Shown here piece by piece: positions 54,922 to 63,383 of a stretch of DNA of 64,000 bases. A program made the position numbers and the translations under genes. This stretch comes from Nocardia takedensis NBRC 100417 (GTDB lineage Bacteria; Actinomycetota; Actinomycetes; Mycobacteriales; Mycobacteriaceae): NCBI RefSeq assembly GCF_000308695.1, contig NZ_BAGG01000036.1, positions 39,922-103,921 of the forward strand, in the 5' to 3' direction. The notes beneath the pieces were generated by a model. The model was not told the DNA's origin and ran no database searches. It saw only the letters and a list, made by a program, of their open reading frames with translations. Numbering within the stretch: position 1 is the stretch's first letter; every line of letters begins with the position of its first letter.

Positions 54922-55752
54922 ATGGCCAAGCGTGCGAAGTACGTCAAACCGGAGGCGCGGCGGATCAGGTCCGCCGAGACGCTGACCGCCAAGCGGATCA
55001 GCCCCAATTTCGTTCGCGTCACCGTCGGTGGTCCGGACCTGCACGATTTCACCCCCATGGGCTACGACCAGTGGTTCCGGTTGTTCCTGAAGCGGGACGG
55101 GCAGTCCGAGCTGCGGCTGCCGACGGTCGCGAACAACCTCTGGTATGCCCAGTACCTGATGATGAGCAAGGATTCGCGTCCGCTGGTCCGCAACTACACC
55201 GTGCGGGAATTCCGTCCCGCCGGCGCGGGCCAGTACGGCGAACATCCCGAGATCGATATCGATTTCGTCGCCCACGGCGACGACAGTCCCGCGGCGGCGT
55301 GGGCCAACAACGTCAGCGCGGGCACCGAGGTCGGCCTGTTCGACGAGGGCATCATGTATCAGCCGCCGGAGGAGTCGAACTGGTCGCTGCTGGTGGCCGA
55401 CGAGAGCGCGCTGCCCGCCGTGGCCGGTGTCCTGCGCTCGGCGCCCCGCACCCTGCGCGGCGCGGCCTACATCGAGATCCCGCACGCCGAGGACGTGCAG
55501 GAACTCGGTGCGCCCGAGGGTGTGCAGGTGCACTGGCTGCCGCGCACCGATCCACACGCCTCGATCGGCGCCCTCGCCGCCGAGACCGTGCGCGGCGCCG
55601 ACATCCCGCCCGTCGGCGTCTACGCGTTCGTCGCGGGGGAGCAGGCGTTGGCGTCGGGCACCCGCAGGCACCTCGCCAACGATCGCGGAATCCCCAAGGC
55701 CGACATCACCTTCACCGGCTACTGGCGTTTCGGCAAGGCCGCCCCGAGCTGA
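54922..55752 (+). CDS. Siderophore-interacting protein (FAD-binding ferric reductase)
   Basis: The 276-aa protein has the SIP/ViuB layout: an N-terminal flavin-binding beta barrel (about residues 1-130), with RNYTVREFRPA (about 93-103) contacting FAD and DIDFVAHGDDSPAAAWANN (about 112-130), and a C-terminal domain with WLPRTDPHA and VGVYAFVAGE. The end RGIPKADITFTGYWRFGKA is the family C-terminus. It releases iron from internalised ferric siderophores by reduction. The iron box just upstream supports this directly. Confidence 0.94.
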   Translation: MAKRAKYVKPEARRIRSAETLTAKRISPNFVRVTVGGPDLHDFTPMGYDQWFRLFLKRDGQSELRLPTVANNLWYAQYLMMSKDSRPLVRNYTVREFRPAGAGQYGEHPEIDIDFVAHGDDSPAAAWANNVSAGTEVGLFDEGIMYQPPEESNWSLLVADESALPAVAGVLRSAPRTLRGAAYIEIPHAEDVQELGAPEGVQVHWLPRTDPHASIGALAAETVRGADIPPVGVYAFVAGEQALASGTRRHLANDRGIPKADITFTGYWRFGKAAPS

Positions 55753-55938
55753 CCCGGCCACCGTGTCCTTCGACCGAACCCGTGGCGCCCGCGGCGTGTG
55801 TGCCGCGGGTTCTGTCCCATCGCCGACCTCCGCGAAGGGGCCGGCCCCGGATACGGTGCCCCTGAATACCGGGGCGTAACAGCGCCTCCCCTGATCCGAC
55901 TTCCAAGATGTCGGGGATTCATCGAAAGGGGAGGCAAG

Positions 55939-56934
55939 ATGAGAAAAAAGATCTTCGTGGCGGTACTGGCCGCGGTGGCGATGTGCGCCACGGTGGCGGC
56001 CTGTCAGGACGAAAGCGTGCCGGGGGCGACCGGCACGTCCCAGACCGGTACGGTCACCGCGCGGACTCCGAGCGGTTCGGCCCAGCCCGGGGCGAGCGGC
56101 GGGGGCGATGCGCAGCCCGGCCCGGTCAACGGGGGCGGACAGCAGTCGGGAACGACTCCCGCGCCCGGACCGGGCGGCGTGAACCCAGCGGGGCAGCCCC
56201 CGGGCAACCCGGTGACCAGTGCGGGCGATCGCTGCGTCGACGCGGATTCGGCCGCGGTGCGCGACGCGATCGCCTCGTTGGGTGAGCCTTATCCGGGCGA
56301 GTCCTACGTCGTGCAGCGCACCACGGACGCGGCGGTAGGTTCCTGCCCCGCGTTGCTGTGGGCATTGGCCGCGACCCCGCGTGGGACGGCCAGTTCGCCG
56401 TTCCACGTCCTGTTCTTCGATCACGACGGCTATCTGGGCACCGCGACCCAGCGGGCGACCGCCTACACCTCGGTGATCGGGTCCGCCGATCGTGACGTGC
56501 AGGTCCGCTACAAGTGGCTGCGCGCGGGCGAGGCGAACTGCTGCCCCTCGGGGGAAGCGGTCATCACCTTCACCCTGGGGGCCGACGGCCGGACGGTGAC
56601 GCCGAACCCGGCGATTCCCGGCGAGGTCAGTAACCCGTCCGCCCCGTCGAGCGGGACGTGCCCCGTCGACAAAGCGACGTTGCGACAGGCGCTGAGCGGC
56701 AGCGCGTTCGAGGACCGGTTGGAACCGCCCGTCGAACTCGCCGACGAGATCCCCTGCTACGGCGGATGGGCCTTCGCGACCAGTGGCGGGGGAGAACGGC
56801 AGCGGACCCAGATCCTGTTCCAGCACAGTGGCGGCGCCTGGCAGGCGGTCGACATCGGCAGCGCGTTGCGTGCCAGGGACACGTGCCTCGATCGGGGGAT
56901 GCCCGCCGCGGTGGCCGATCAGCTCTGCTTCTGA
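55939..56934 (+). CDS. LppP/LprE-type lipoprotein
   Basis: The 331-aa protein has a signal with the lipobox TVAAC (Cys at about residue 22), a Gly/Gln/Pro-rich linker (about 25-95), an LppP/LprE-type domain (about 97-205; FHVLFFDHDGYLGTATQRAT) and a second Cys-containing domain (about 220-331). Cysteines CVDAD, SCPAL, NCCPSG and later CPVDK, PCYGG, DTCLD, QLCF suggest disulfides. Function unknown; anchored at the outer face of the membrane. The ATG follows GGGGAGG. Confidence 0.85.
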   Translation: MRKKIFVAVLAAVAMCATVAACQDESVPGATGTSQTGTVTARTPSGSAQPGASGGGDAQPGPVNGGGQQSGTTPAPGPGGVNPAGQPPGNPVTSAGDRCVDADSAAVRDAIASLGEPYPGESYVVQRTTDAAVGSCPALLWALAATPRGTASSPFHVLFFDHDGYLGTATQRATAYTSVIGSADRDVQVRYKWLRAGEANCCPSGEAVITFTLGADGRTVTPNPAIPGEVSNPSAPSSGTCPVDKATLRQALSGSAFEDRLEPPVELADEIPCYGGWAFATSGGGERQRTQILFQHSGGAWQAVDIGSALRARDTCLDRGMPAAVADQLCF

Positions 56935-57158
56935 GCGGCTGAGGCGCTCGGCGTGGGTTCCGAACGCGCGACCCACGCCGAGACCGTCTTCCGCGTCGGC
57001 AGACCAGGGTGTCGAAGCGGTGTTCCCGCCACAGCGGACGCGTCGCTCCTCGGCGGCCGTGGGCCGTGGTGCCGTCGTCGGGGCTCGACCTCCGCCGCGG
57101 AGCCCGTCATTCCGGTCCGCGAACGGATCGGGAAGGGTACGCCGCACGATCTCCCGAC

Positions 57159-57695
57159 TCACACTCCCGGCGTCAACGGCAGAGGCCGCGCGGACTCGCC
57201 GCCGAGCGGGAGCAGATAGTCCCGTGCGGTGCGCAGGGATTCGAACGACTGCCACGCCGTGGCCAATTCGGCCATCCCGTGTGCCAGGGCCAGCGCCGCG
57301 CGGGCCCGCTCGTCGGTCGCGACGGGCGCTCCCGTCTCCTCCACCTCCTCGACCGAGGGCCAATCCGGGCGGATCAGGCCGGGTTTGGTCGTCACCTGTT
57401 CGGTGAACCGGGCGTCCGCCGCCGCGATCTCCGCCCGCACGGCCCGCGCCGTCGCCGCCGTATCCACGACGAGGGGGCTCGTGATCCCCTCCGGCAGTGC
57501 GACGTTCCCGTGACAGAACGTCCACGGGTGACCGTCGACGAGATCGCGCAACGTCTCGACGTCCTCGCGGTCGATCACCCACGCTCCGGACAACCGCGAC
57601 AGCGCGCGATCCTGCCCGATGTCGACGTGCCAGACCACGTAGGCGTCCTCGACCGCGTCGATGACGGCCAACGGCGCGGTGAAGGTGGATGCCAT
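57159..57695 (-). CDS. Conserved hypothetical protein (178 aa)
   Basis: The 178-aa acidic protein starts MASTFTAPLAVIDAVEDAYV after GAGGAG and continues with WVIDREDVETLRDLVDGHPW and a helical C-terminal half (about 115-165). No catalytic motif, membrane helix or signal is visible, so a cytosolic binding role is likely. No family is recognised. It is divergent from the TerD-vWA gene with a 354-base gap. Confidence 0.65.
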   Translation of the reverse strand: MASTFTAPLAVIDAVEDAYVVWHVDIGQDRALSRLSGAWVIDREDVETLRDLVDGHPWTFCHGNVALPEGITSPLVVDTAATARAVRAEIAAADARFTEQVTTKPGLIRPDWPSVEEVEETGAPVATDERARAALALAHGMAELATAWQSFESLRTARDYLLPLGGESARPLPLTPGV

Positions 57696-58049
57696 CGGAA
57701 TCTCCTCTTCGATCTGTGACAAGTGGTCCGGCACAGGCTGTGCCGCCCGTCGCTGCCCGAAGCGACCGCGGCCGACGTTACCCCGAGTGGACGGGCATGC
57801 GCGGGCGCGAAATCGGCGGTTGTGGACAACTCTCGCCGACCGCCCAACCTGTGGATGAACGCCGGGGTCGAGCGGCGCGTTCGAGTTAGTGTTCGGAGGT
57901 CCGAGGGTTTCCGAAGCGTCGAGACAGGAGTGATACCGATCGAAACCGCTTGCGACAGCGGAGGTCGGCTCTACGATTCGCTCGTTGTGCGCGGCCGGTG
58001 ACGGGACGCCCCGGCGTGCGTTGGTTCCGTTCGAGATGAGGAGTCACGG
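57696..58049. other. 354-bp intergenic region before the TerD-vWA gene
   Basis: No frame here has coding character. It holds the divergent promoters; a candidate for the TerD-vWA gene is at 57950-57977. I saw no terminator or tandem repeat. Confidence 0.6.
57950..57977 (+). promoter_or_regulatory. Candidate housekeeping promoter for the TerD-vWA gene
   Basis: TTGCGA (57950-57955) and TACGAT (57972-57977) are separated by 16 bases and lie about 70 bases before the gene start. Confidence 0.45.
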
Positions 58050-59450
58050 TTGTCCGCGATCGAGTTGGTCAAGGGTCAGAACAGTCCGCTGCCCGCCGGG
58101 GATCTGCTGATCACCGTGCGGGTCGCCGCGGCCGTCGACCTCTCGGCCCTATCGGTGACCGGTCGCGGGAAGGTGCGCTCCGACGAGGATTTCGTGTTCT
58201 ACAACCATCCGGTCGGACAGGGGGTGCGATTGATCGATGGTCCTGATGGTCCGGGATCGGTGTTGGCGGTCGCGACCGGTCGGATACCGGCCGAGATCGA
58301 GGAGATCCGGGCGGTGGTCACGCTGGACGACCAGAACTCCACCTTCGGTCAGGTGCCCGCGCCGGTGGCCACCGTGGCGGACGGTGCGGGCAACACCCTG
58401 GCGCGGTTCCGCATCGGTGGCCTCGGCAAGGAGTCGGTGGTCATCGCGCTGGAGTTGTATCGGCGCGACCGGGCGTGGAAGGTGCGCGCGGTGGGGCAGG
58501 GGTATTCGGGCGGATTCGCGGCGCTGGTGACCGATCACGGAATCGTCGTCGACGACGATCCCGCCGTCACGAGTGCCGTTCCCGCGGCAGCGTATTCGGC
58601 GCAGGCTCCGTCGATCGCCCGTCCGGTCCACGCCGGGCCCGTCCCGCCGCCGCGGGCGCTCACCCCGTCGGGAGCGGGGCACGGAGCAGCGCCCACGCCT
58701 CACCGTCCATCTCCGGGGCCGGTCGTGCGGACCGTGCCCGGCGAGCAGCGGTTGTCCCTGGACAAACGTCGGGAACTGAACCTGCGCAAGCAGACGATCC
58801 TCACCGTCCTCTCGCACAAGGGCGCGCCTACCGCGCGGGCGCGGGTGGTGCTGGTCATCGACAAGACCGGAAGCATGTCGACGTTGTATCGCATCGGCGC
58901 GGTGCACCGGGTCGTGCACCGGATGATTCCGGTCGCGATCCAACTCGACGACGACGGTCGTCTGGAGCCCTACTTGTACGCGAAGAGTTTCGCCGCGTTG
59001 CCCGCGATCACCGTCGACACCGCGGACCAGTGGTGCGACACCTACCTGCACATGTCGGGAAGGCGGGCCGGCATCGACTACTCGCGCATCGGCGGTGTGA
59101 ACAACGAGATCCCGATCATGCGCGAGATCATGACCACCTTGGATCCCGATTCCGACCCGACGCTCGTGCTGTTCTTCACCGACGGGGGCTTCCACGAGAA
59201 ACGCAAGATCACCGAGTTGATGCGCGAAGCCGCCACTCTTCCGATCTTCTGGCAGTTCGTCGGGTTGGGCGCGGCCAACTACGGACTGCTGCGTGACCTG
59301 GACACGATGGACGGCCGCGTCGTGGACAACGCGGGATTCTTCGCGATCGACGATATCGACCGCGTCGCCGACGAAGAACTCTACGGACGCCTGCTCGGTG
59401 AATTCCCGGACTGGTTGCGGGCCGCCACGGCAGCGGGCATCCTGCGCTGA
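58050..59450 (+). CDS. TerD-like domain fused to a von Willebrand A domain
   Basis: The 466-aa protein has an N-terminal TerD-like Ca-binding beta-sandwich (about residues 1-170), a Pro/Ala-rich linker (about 175-235), and a C-terminal vWA domain (about 265-455) with the MIDAS-like VLVIDKTGSMSTL and LVLFFTDGGFHE. The usual DxSxS is DKTGSMS, a variant seen in TerY/TerF-type proteins. TerD-vWA proteins belong to tellurite/stress modules linked to metal sensing and DNA processing. The TTG start at 58050 follows GAGGAG. It is convergent with the nuclease-helicase operon. Confidence 0.88.
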   Translation: MSAIELVKGQNSPLPAGDLLITVRVAAAVDLSALSVTGRGKVRSDEDFVFYNHPVGQGVRLIDGPDGPGSVLAVATGRIPAEIEEIRAVVTLDDQNSTFGQVPAPVATVADGAGNTLARFRIGGLGKESVVIALELYRRDRAWKVRAVGQGYSGGFAALVTDHGIVVDDDPAVTSAVPAAAYSAQAPSIARPVHAGPVPPPRALTPSGAGHGAAPTPHRPSPGPVVRTVPGEQRLSLDKRRELNLRKQTILTVLSHKGAPTARARVVLVIDKTGSMSTLYRIGAVHRVVHRMIPVAIQLDDDGRLEPYLYAKSFAALPAITVDTADQWCDTYLHMSGRRAGIDYSRIGGVNNEIPIMREIMTTLDPDSDPTLVLFFTDGGFHEKRKITELMREAATLPIFWQFVGLGAANYGLLRDLDTMDGRVVDNAGFFAIDDIDRVADEELYGRLLGEFPDWLRAATAAGILR

Positions 59451-59482
59451 ACCACGACGAGAGACAGGAAGGGGCGAAAGCT

Positions 59483-60820
59483 TCAGCGCGCGTTGCTGAT
59501 CGACAATCTGGGTGTGGTCGGGGCGGCGGGAATCCGGTGGTGGGCCAAGTGGGCGAGCAGGGCCTGGTTGGCTTCCCAGCCGTCGGGGAATTTGATCTCG
59601 ACCCCGAGGTGGACGGGTTCGGCGGAGGGGTGGGCGTCGAGGAGTTCGGGGATGCCCGCGCGGCCGACGACCACACAGGCGTGGCGGTGCCGGGAGGTCA
59701 GGACGCAGAGGCGGCCCGCTTCGAGATGGAACGCGCCGGCGTCGCGGCGGCCGGACAGGGGGTGCAGGACGAAGGTGACGTCGTATTCGCGGCCTTGCAG
59801 GCGGTTGGCGGTGTCGACGGTGACGGCCGCGCCCGGGGTGTCGCGCAGGGCGGTGCGCAGAGCTTCGGCTTGGTCGCGGTGGGCGGTGCCGATGGCGATG
59901 CGGTCGGCGGTGACCGGGCGGGTGCCGTGTTCGGAGTGGGCGAGGGCACCGCGGGCGAGTAGGCGGTTGGTGAGGTCGGCGATGGCGGCTACGGCCTCGG
60001 CGTCGGTGCGCAGGGTGTGGCGGGCGGGCAGTTCGTACCAGGCCCAACCGGAACGGGCGGCTTCGTCCAGGGCGTCGTCGAGCGGGCCGAGCAGTCCGGC
60101 GGTGGTGAATTCCATACTGCGCGCGTCGGGTTCGGTCCCCGCGCGGAAGGTGGTGAAGGGGTAGAAGGCGGCGGAGACGACGGACGCGGCGGAGGCGGGC
60201 AACCGCCAGGACACGGGGAGGCGGTGGATGGGGATGCCGGGGTTGTTGGCGAGCATGACGCTGACCGCGCTCATGGTGGGGTCCCAGGACAGACCCTTCC
60301 AGCGGTCCACTTCGACGGTGGCGAACGGGTCGAGTTGGCCCGGGTCGCCGACGAACAGACCGTGCTGGAAGCGGTTGGCGATGCGCAGCAGCATGTCCGA
60401 GCGCATCTGGTATGCCTCGTCGATGATGGCCCACTCCCAGGTGCCCTCGTCGATGGTGGCCCATTTGGCGGCGGTGCCGATGAGGATGGCGCGGTCGGCG
60501 AGGTCCGCGGGCCGGTTGGCGACGGTGACGTTGGCGTGGGCGGCGACGCGGTCGGAGGTGAGGTAGTTGCTCGCGGAGAGGCGGCCGATCGGCAGGGCGG
60601 GGTCGGCGCTCGCGAGACGGTCGATGAGATCGTCGACCTGCTCGTTGGTCTGGGCGACGATCATGCGCTGCGCGCCGTCGGCGGCCAGTTGCCGGGCGGC
60701 CCGCACGACCAGGGTGGATTTGCCCGCGCCGGGCGGGGAATCGACCACGATGGCGCGGTGGGTGGGATGTTCGAGGTCGGCGAGGATGTCGGCGGTGACC
60801 TCGTCGGCGGTACGGGTCAC
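59483..60820 (-). CDS. SF1-type DNA helicase of a split nuclease-helicase operon
   Basis: The 445-aa protein has helicase motifs in order: Walker A SPPGAGKST (residues 28-36), motif Ia VAQTNEQ, motif II IIDEAYQM (DEAY at 134-137), motif III GDPGQLDPF (158-166), motif V TANRLQGREYDV and motif VI LTSRHRHACVVVGR near the end. It resembles the Dna2/UPF1-like SF1B group more than UvrD. Its GTG start overlaps the stop of the upstream gene by 4 bases and follows AGGAG. It is the last gene of the operon. Confidence 0.88.
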   Translation of the reverse strand: MTRTADEVTADILADLEHPTHRAIVVDSPPGAGKSTLVVRAARQLAADGAQRMIVAQTNEQVDDLIDRLASADPALPIGRLSASNYLTSDRVAAHANVTVANRPADLADRAILIGTAAKWATIDEGTWEWAIIDEAYQMRSDMLLRIANRFQHGLFVGDPGQLDPFATVEVDRWKGLSWDPTMSAVSVMLANNPGIPIHRLPVSWRLPASAASVVSAAFYPFTTFRAGTEPDARSMEFTTAGLLGPLDDALDEAARSGWAWYELPARHTLRTDAEAVAAIADLTNRLLARGALAHSEHGTRPVTADRIAIGTAHRDQAEALRTALRDTPGAAVTVDTANRLQGREYDVTFVLHPLSGRRDAGAFHLEAGRLCVLTSRHRHACVVVGRAGIPELLDAHPSAEPVHLGVEIKFPDGWEANQALLAHLAHHRIPAAPTTPRLSISNAR

Positions 60821-62301
60821 CAGGACTCCTCGGTGTGGTCGGGGACGAATTCCGGGGGCGGTCCGCCGTGGGTCCACGGGGTTTCCTCGGGTTCGGGCAG
60901 GACGAGTTTGCCGGCGGAGTTGGTGAGCGGGAAGCGGGTGAAGCCGACCTGGTCGCCCGGTTGCGGGACGGTGCCGGGCTTGGCGGTGCGGCCGGTGCCC
61001 ATGCCGCCGGACAGTTCCAGAACCAGGACGCCGCCGTCGACGTCGAGAACTTTGGCTTTCTGGTTGGGGCGTTCGGCGCTGAACAGGGTTTCCCCGGGGG
61101 CGGCGGTGAACGGGTCGCTGGTCTCGACGCGGATCAGCGGACGCAGGACGGCGCGTTTGCCGGAGGTGTCGACACGGTCGGGTTCGCAGGCGGTCACTTC
61201 GCCGCGCAACGCCGCGCCCGCGACACGGTATTCGGCCATCACCCGCGGGTCGTCGTAGGCGCGTTGGGCCTGGAACGCTTCGGCGGCGGCTTCGCGGTCG
61301 AGCAGGCGGCGCACGGCGGAGACGGCGGCGTCGCGGCGGGCCTGGGCGATGTTGTCGTCGATGTTGTCGGCGAAGTAGGTGAACGAACCGCGGTCGCGCT
61401 GCCAGCGGGTGGGCACGTTCGCGGCCTCGGGCAGGCGCGCCAGCAGGTCCAGTCCGCGCCACATCAGCTGCCAGGTGGGTTCGAGTTGGGCGCGCAGCGC
61501 GACCTCGAGGCGTTGCGCGGCCACGGTTTTCGCGGTGCCGTCGACGTCATCGATGGCGGTGTCGTAGGCGTTGACCAGCGGGGCGAGCTCTTCGTTGTCG
61601 AAGCCGGGATCGGTGGCGGGCCCGGCGGGCGGACTGGCCAGCGGGTCCTCGGCGAACGCGGCGGCCTGCGCGCCGGACAATCCGGCGGGCGGATCGATCC
61701 AGCCGAGCAGGGCGGCGAGGTTGGCGTCCTCGAGCGCGGACTGGCCGCTGGCCCAGTGCATCGCCAGGACCGAGGTCATGGGGAGCAGGGCCGCGGAGCC
61801 GGGGCGTTCGGCCCGTTCGGCGAACCAGGTCAGCCAGCGGCCGAGCAGCGGGATCTCCGCGGGGACGGGATTCGGGCCGTCCACCCGGTGGTAGCGCACG
61901 GAACGGCCGAGCAGGCCGAGGAAGTCGACGCCGCCGGTGTTGGGCACCCACAGTTGTGCGGCGTCCAGGCAGCGGCGGCCGACGACCTCGCCAGACCGAT
62001 CCGTGATGTCCTCGGCCGCGTCGAGATAGGAGGCCAGGTGCGGCAGCAGATGACCGGCCAGCGCTTCGAGGAAGCGCAGGCGCAGCACCCGGTCGCGGGG
62101 CTGGGGCACGATCAGCACCGTCGGTTCGTCGCGGTCGGTGCCGAACATCACCGCCAACGGTGCGGCCGCCTCGCCCGCCAGACGCAGCGGGATCAGCACG
62201 AACGGACGCGGGGACAGGTGGTAGTGCCGCACCGTGGCCAGCGGTTGCGCGCGGCCGGTGCGCATGGCCCGCACCCGGGCCAGCGCGGTCAGCACACTCA
62301 T
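60817..62301 (-). CDS. Unknown 494-aa protein of the nuclease-helicase operon
   Basis: The 494-aa protein has no recognised family. The N-terminal part (about 1-130) is alpha/beta with HYHLSPRPFVLIPLRLAGEA. The middle (about 200-330) is helical and Ala-rich. The C-terminal part (about 385-480) is beta-rich, with DVDGGVLVLELSGGMGTGR and PQPGDQVGFTRF, reminiscent of the beta-barrel stalk that precedes the motor in SF1B helicases (inference). The ATG at 62301 overlaps the nuclease stop by 4 bases and its stop overlaps the helicase start, so the three proteins are probably made in equal amounts. Confidence 0.75.
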   Translation of the reverse strand: MSVLTALARVRAMRTGRAQPLATVRHYHLSPRPFVLIPLRLAGEAAAPLAVMFGTDRDEPTVLIVPQPRDRVLRLRFLEALAGHLLPHLASYLDAAEDITDRSGEVVGRRCLDAAQLWVPNTGGVDFLGLLGRSVRYHRVDGPNPVPAEIPLLGRWLTWFAERAERPGSAALLPMTSVLAMHWASGQSALEDANLAALLGWIDPPAGLSGAQAAAFAEDPLASPPAGPATDPGFDNEELAPLVNAYDTAIDDVDGTAKTVAAQRLEVALRAQLEPTWQLMWRGLDLLARLPEAANVPTRWQRDRGSFTYFADNIDDNIAQARRDAAVSAVRRLLDREAAAEAFQAQRAYDDPRVMAEYRVAGAALRGEVTACEPDRVDTSGKRAVLRPLIRVETSDPFTAAPGETLFSAERPNQKAKVLDVDGGVLVLELSGGMGTGRTAKPGTVPQPGDQVGFTRFPLTNSAGKLVLPEPEETPWTHGGPPPEFVPDHTEESW

Positions 62302-63383
62302 CCCGCGATCTCCAGTTGCAGACGGTGCGCGGCGCGCAACACCGCCGCGATGTCGAGATGTTCCGGGCCGGGGGCGACCGAACCGTCGGCCAGTCCCAGC
62401 GCGGTGTCGATGTTGTCGATGCCGCCGAGATCGTCGCAGACGCCGCGGCCCAACGCGTCCACCGAACCCGTGCCGCGCGCCTCGGCGCGGCAGGCGAAAG
62501 CCAAGTCGCAGTGCGACATGCAGTCCGGGGCGTAACGGGCGGGGATGGCGGCGATGGTGTCGGCCAGGTCGGGGCCGGGCGCGAACGTCGCGTCGGGCGG
62601 CAGCAGGTCGAGCAGGCGATCCACCGAGGTCATCCGCGACAGCTGCCGCGACACCGCCGCCAACTGCTTGCGCAGATCCACCAGCGCCGCGGTCGGGCGG
62701 TTGGTGAAATCCTTCGCGCACACCAGGATCGCGTGATGGGCCACCAGGTTCGGGTCCTCGCCCAACTCCTCGAACATCTGGCGCAGCGCGAGCACGTAGA
62801 CCGCGGACTGGCGGGCGGCCGTGGCGACCTGGGTGGGGTCGGCCTGCTCGTCGATGACCGGGAACGACTTGATCTCGATCACGTGGAACAGCCCCTCGAC
62901 CTGCACCGCCACCACGTCCGGCTCCAGATACGCCGGGGCTCCGGCGATGTCGAGCCGCAGCAGCGGATGATCGAACAGCGTCGCGTCGTTGTCGCGGATC
63001 GCCCGACCCAGCAGTTGCCTGGTGCGCTGATGGCGGACGGCGTTGCTCGCGTTGTCGCCCACCGTGTTCAGATCCAGGTAGCCGACCTCGGGAATCGACA
63101 GGTTCAGCGTCTCCCGCAACAGCGCCAGCAACTCCGCGCAGCCGTTCGCCTTCACCTGCGCCTCGAAGGTGTTGCCGCGGGTGATCGCGAACGAGGACTG
63201 ACCGAACTGCGGCGGATGACCCAACTCCCGCGCGATCTCGGCCTTGTCCACCGCCGCGGCGTCGAGCAGGGCGCGGCGCACGCAGCCGGGGTTGGTGGTC
63301 AGTGCCGCGATCGTGCGCGCGTTGTGCCGACAGGTCGGCGCCGTGTCCCGCACCCGATCCAACCGGGCCGAAAGATCGTTCAT
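62298..63383 (-). CDS. RecB/Cas4-like PD-(D/E)XK nuclease with Fe-S cysteines
   Basis: The 361-aa protein shows the whole RecB-family nuclease core: RGNTFEAQV (motif I, Glu74), YLEPDVVAV (Asp156), VIEIKSFPV (Glu170, Lys172) and the QxxxY motif in RQSAVYVL (Gln192, Tyr196). An N-terminal Cys34 (NPGCVRRALLDA) and a late cluster Cys288, Cys292 and Cys298 (DCMSHCDLAFACRA) match the 4Fe-4S staple of Cas4, AddB and Dna2 nucleases. The ATG at 63383 overlaps the upstream stop by one base. It should cut single-stranded DNA or DNA ends. Confidence 0.88.
   Translation of the reverse strand: MNDLSARLDRVRDTAPTCRHNARTIAALTTNPGCVRRALLDAAAVDKAEIARELGHPPQFGQSSFAITRGNTFEAQVKANGCAELLALLRETLNLSIPEVGYLDLNTVGDNASNAVRHQRTRQLLGRAIRDNDATLFDHPLLRLDIAGAPAYLEPDVVAVQVEGLFHVIEIKSFPVIDEQADPTQVATAARQSAVYVLALRQMFEELGEDPNLVAHHAILVCAKDFTNRPTAALVDLRKQLAAVSRQLSRMTSVDRLLDLLPPDATFAPGPDLADTIAAIPARYAPDCMSHCDLAFACRAEARGTGSVDALGRGVCDDLGGIDNIDTALGLADGSVAPGPEHLDIAAVLRAAHRLQLEIAG

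Noticed and set aside
57696..58049. A small protein gene between 57723 and 58001
   Set aside because: The frame has no ribosome-binding site, typical shadow composition and covers the probable promoter of the TerD-vWA gene.
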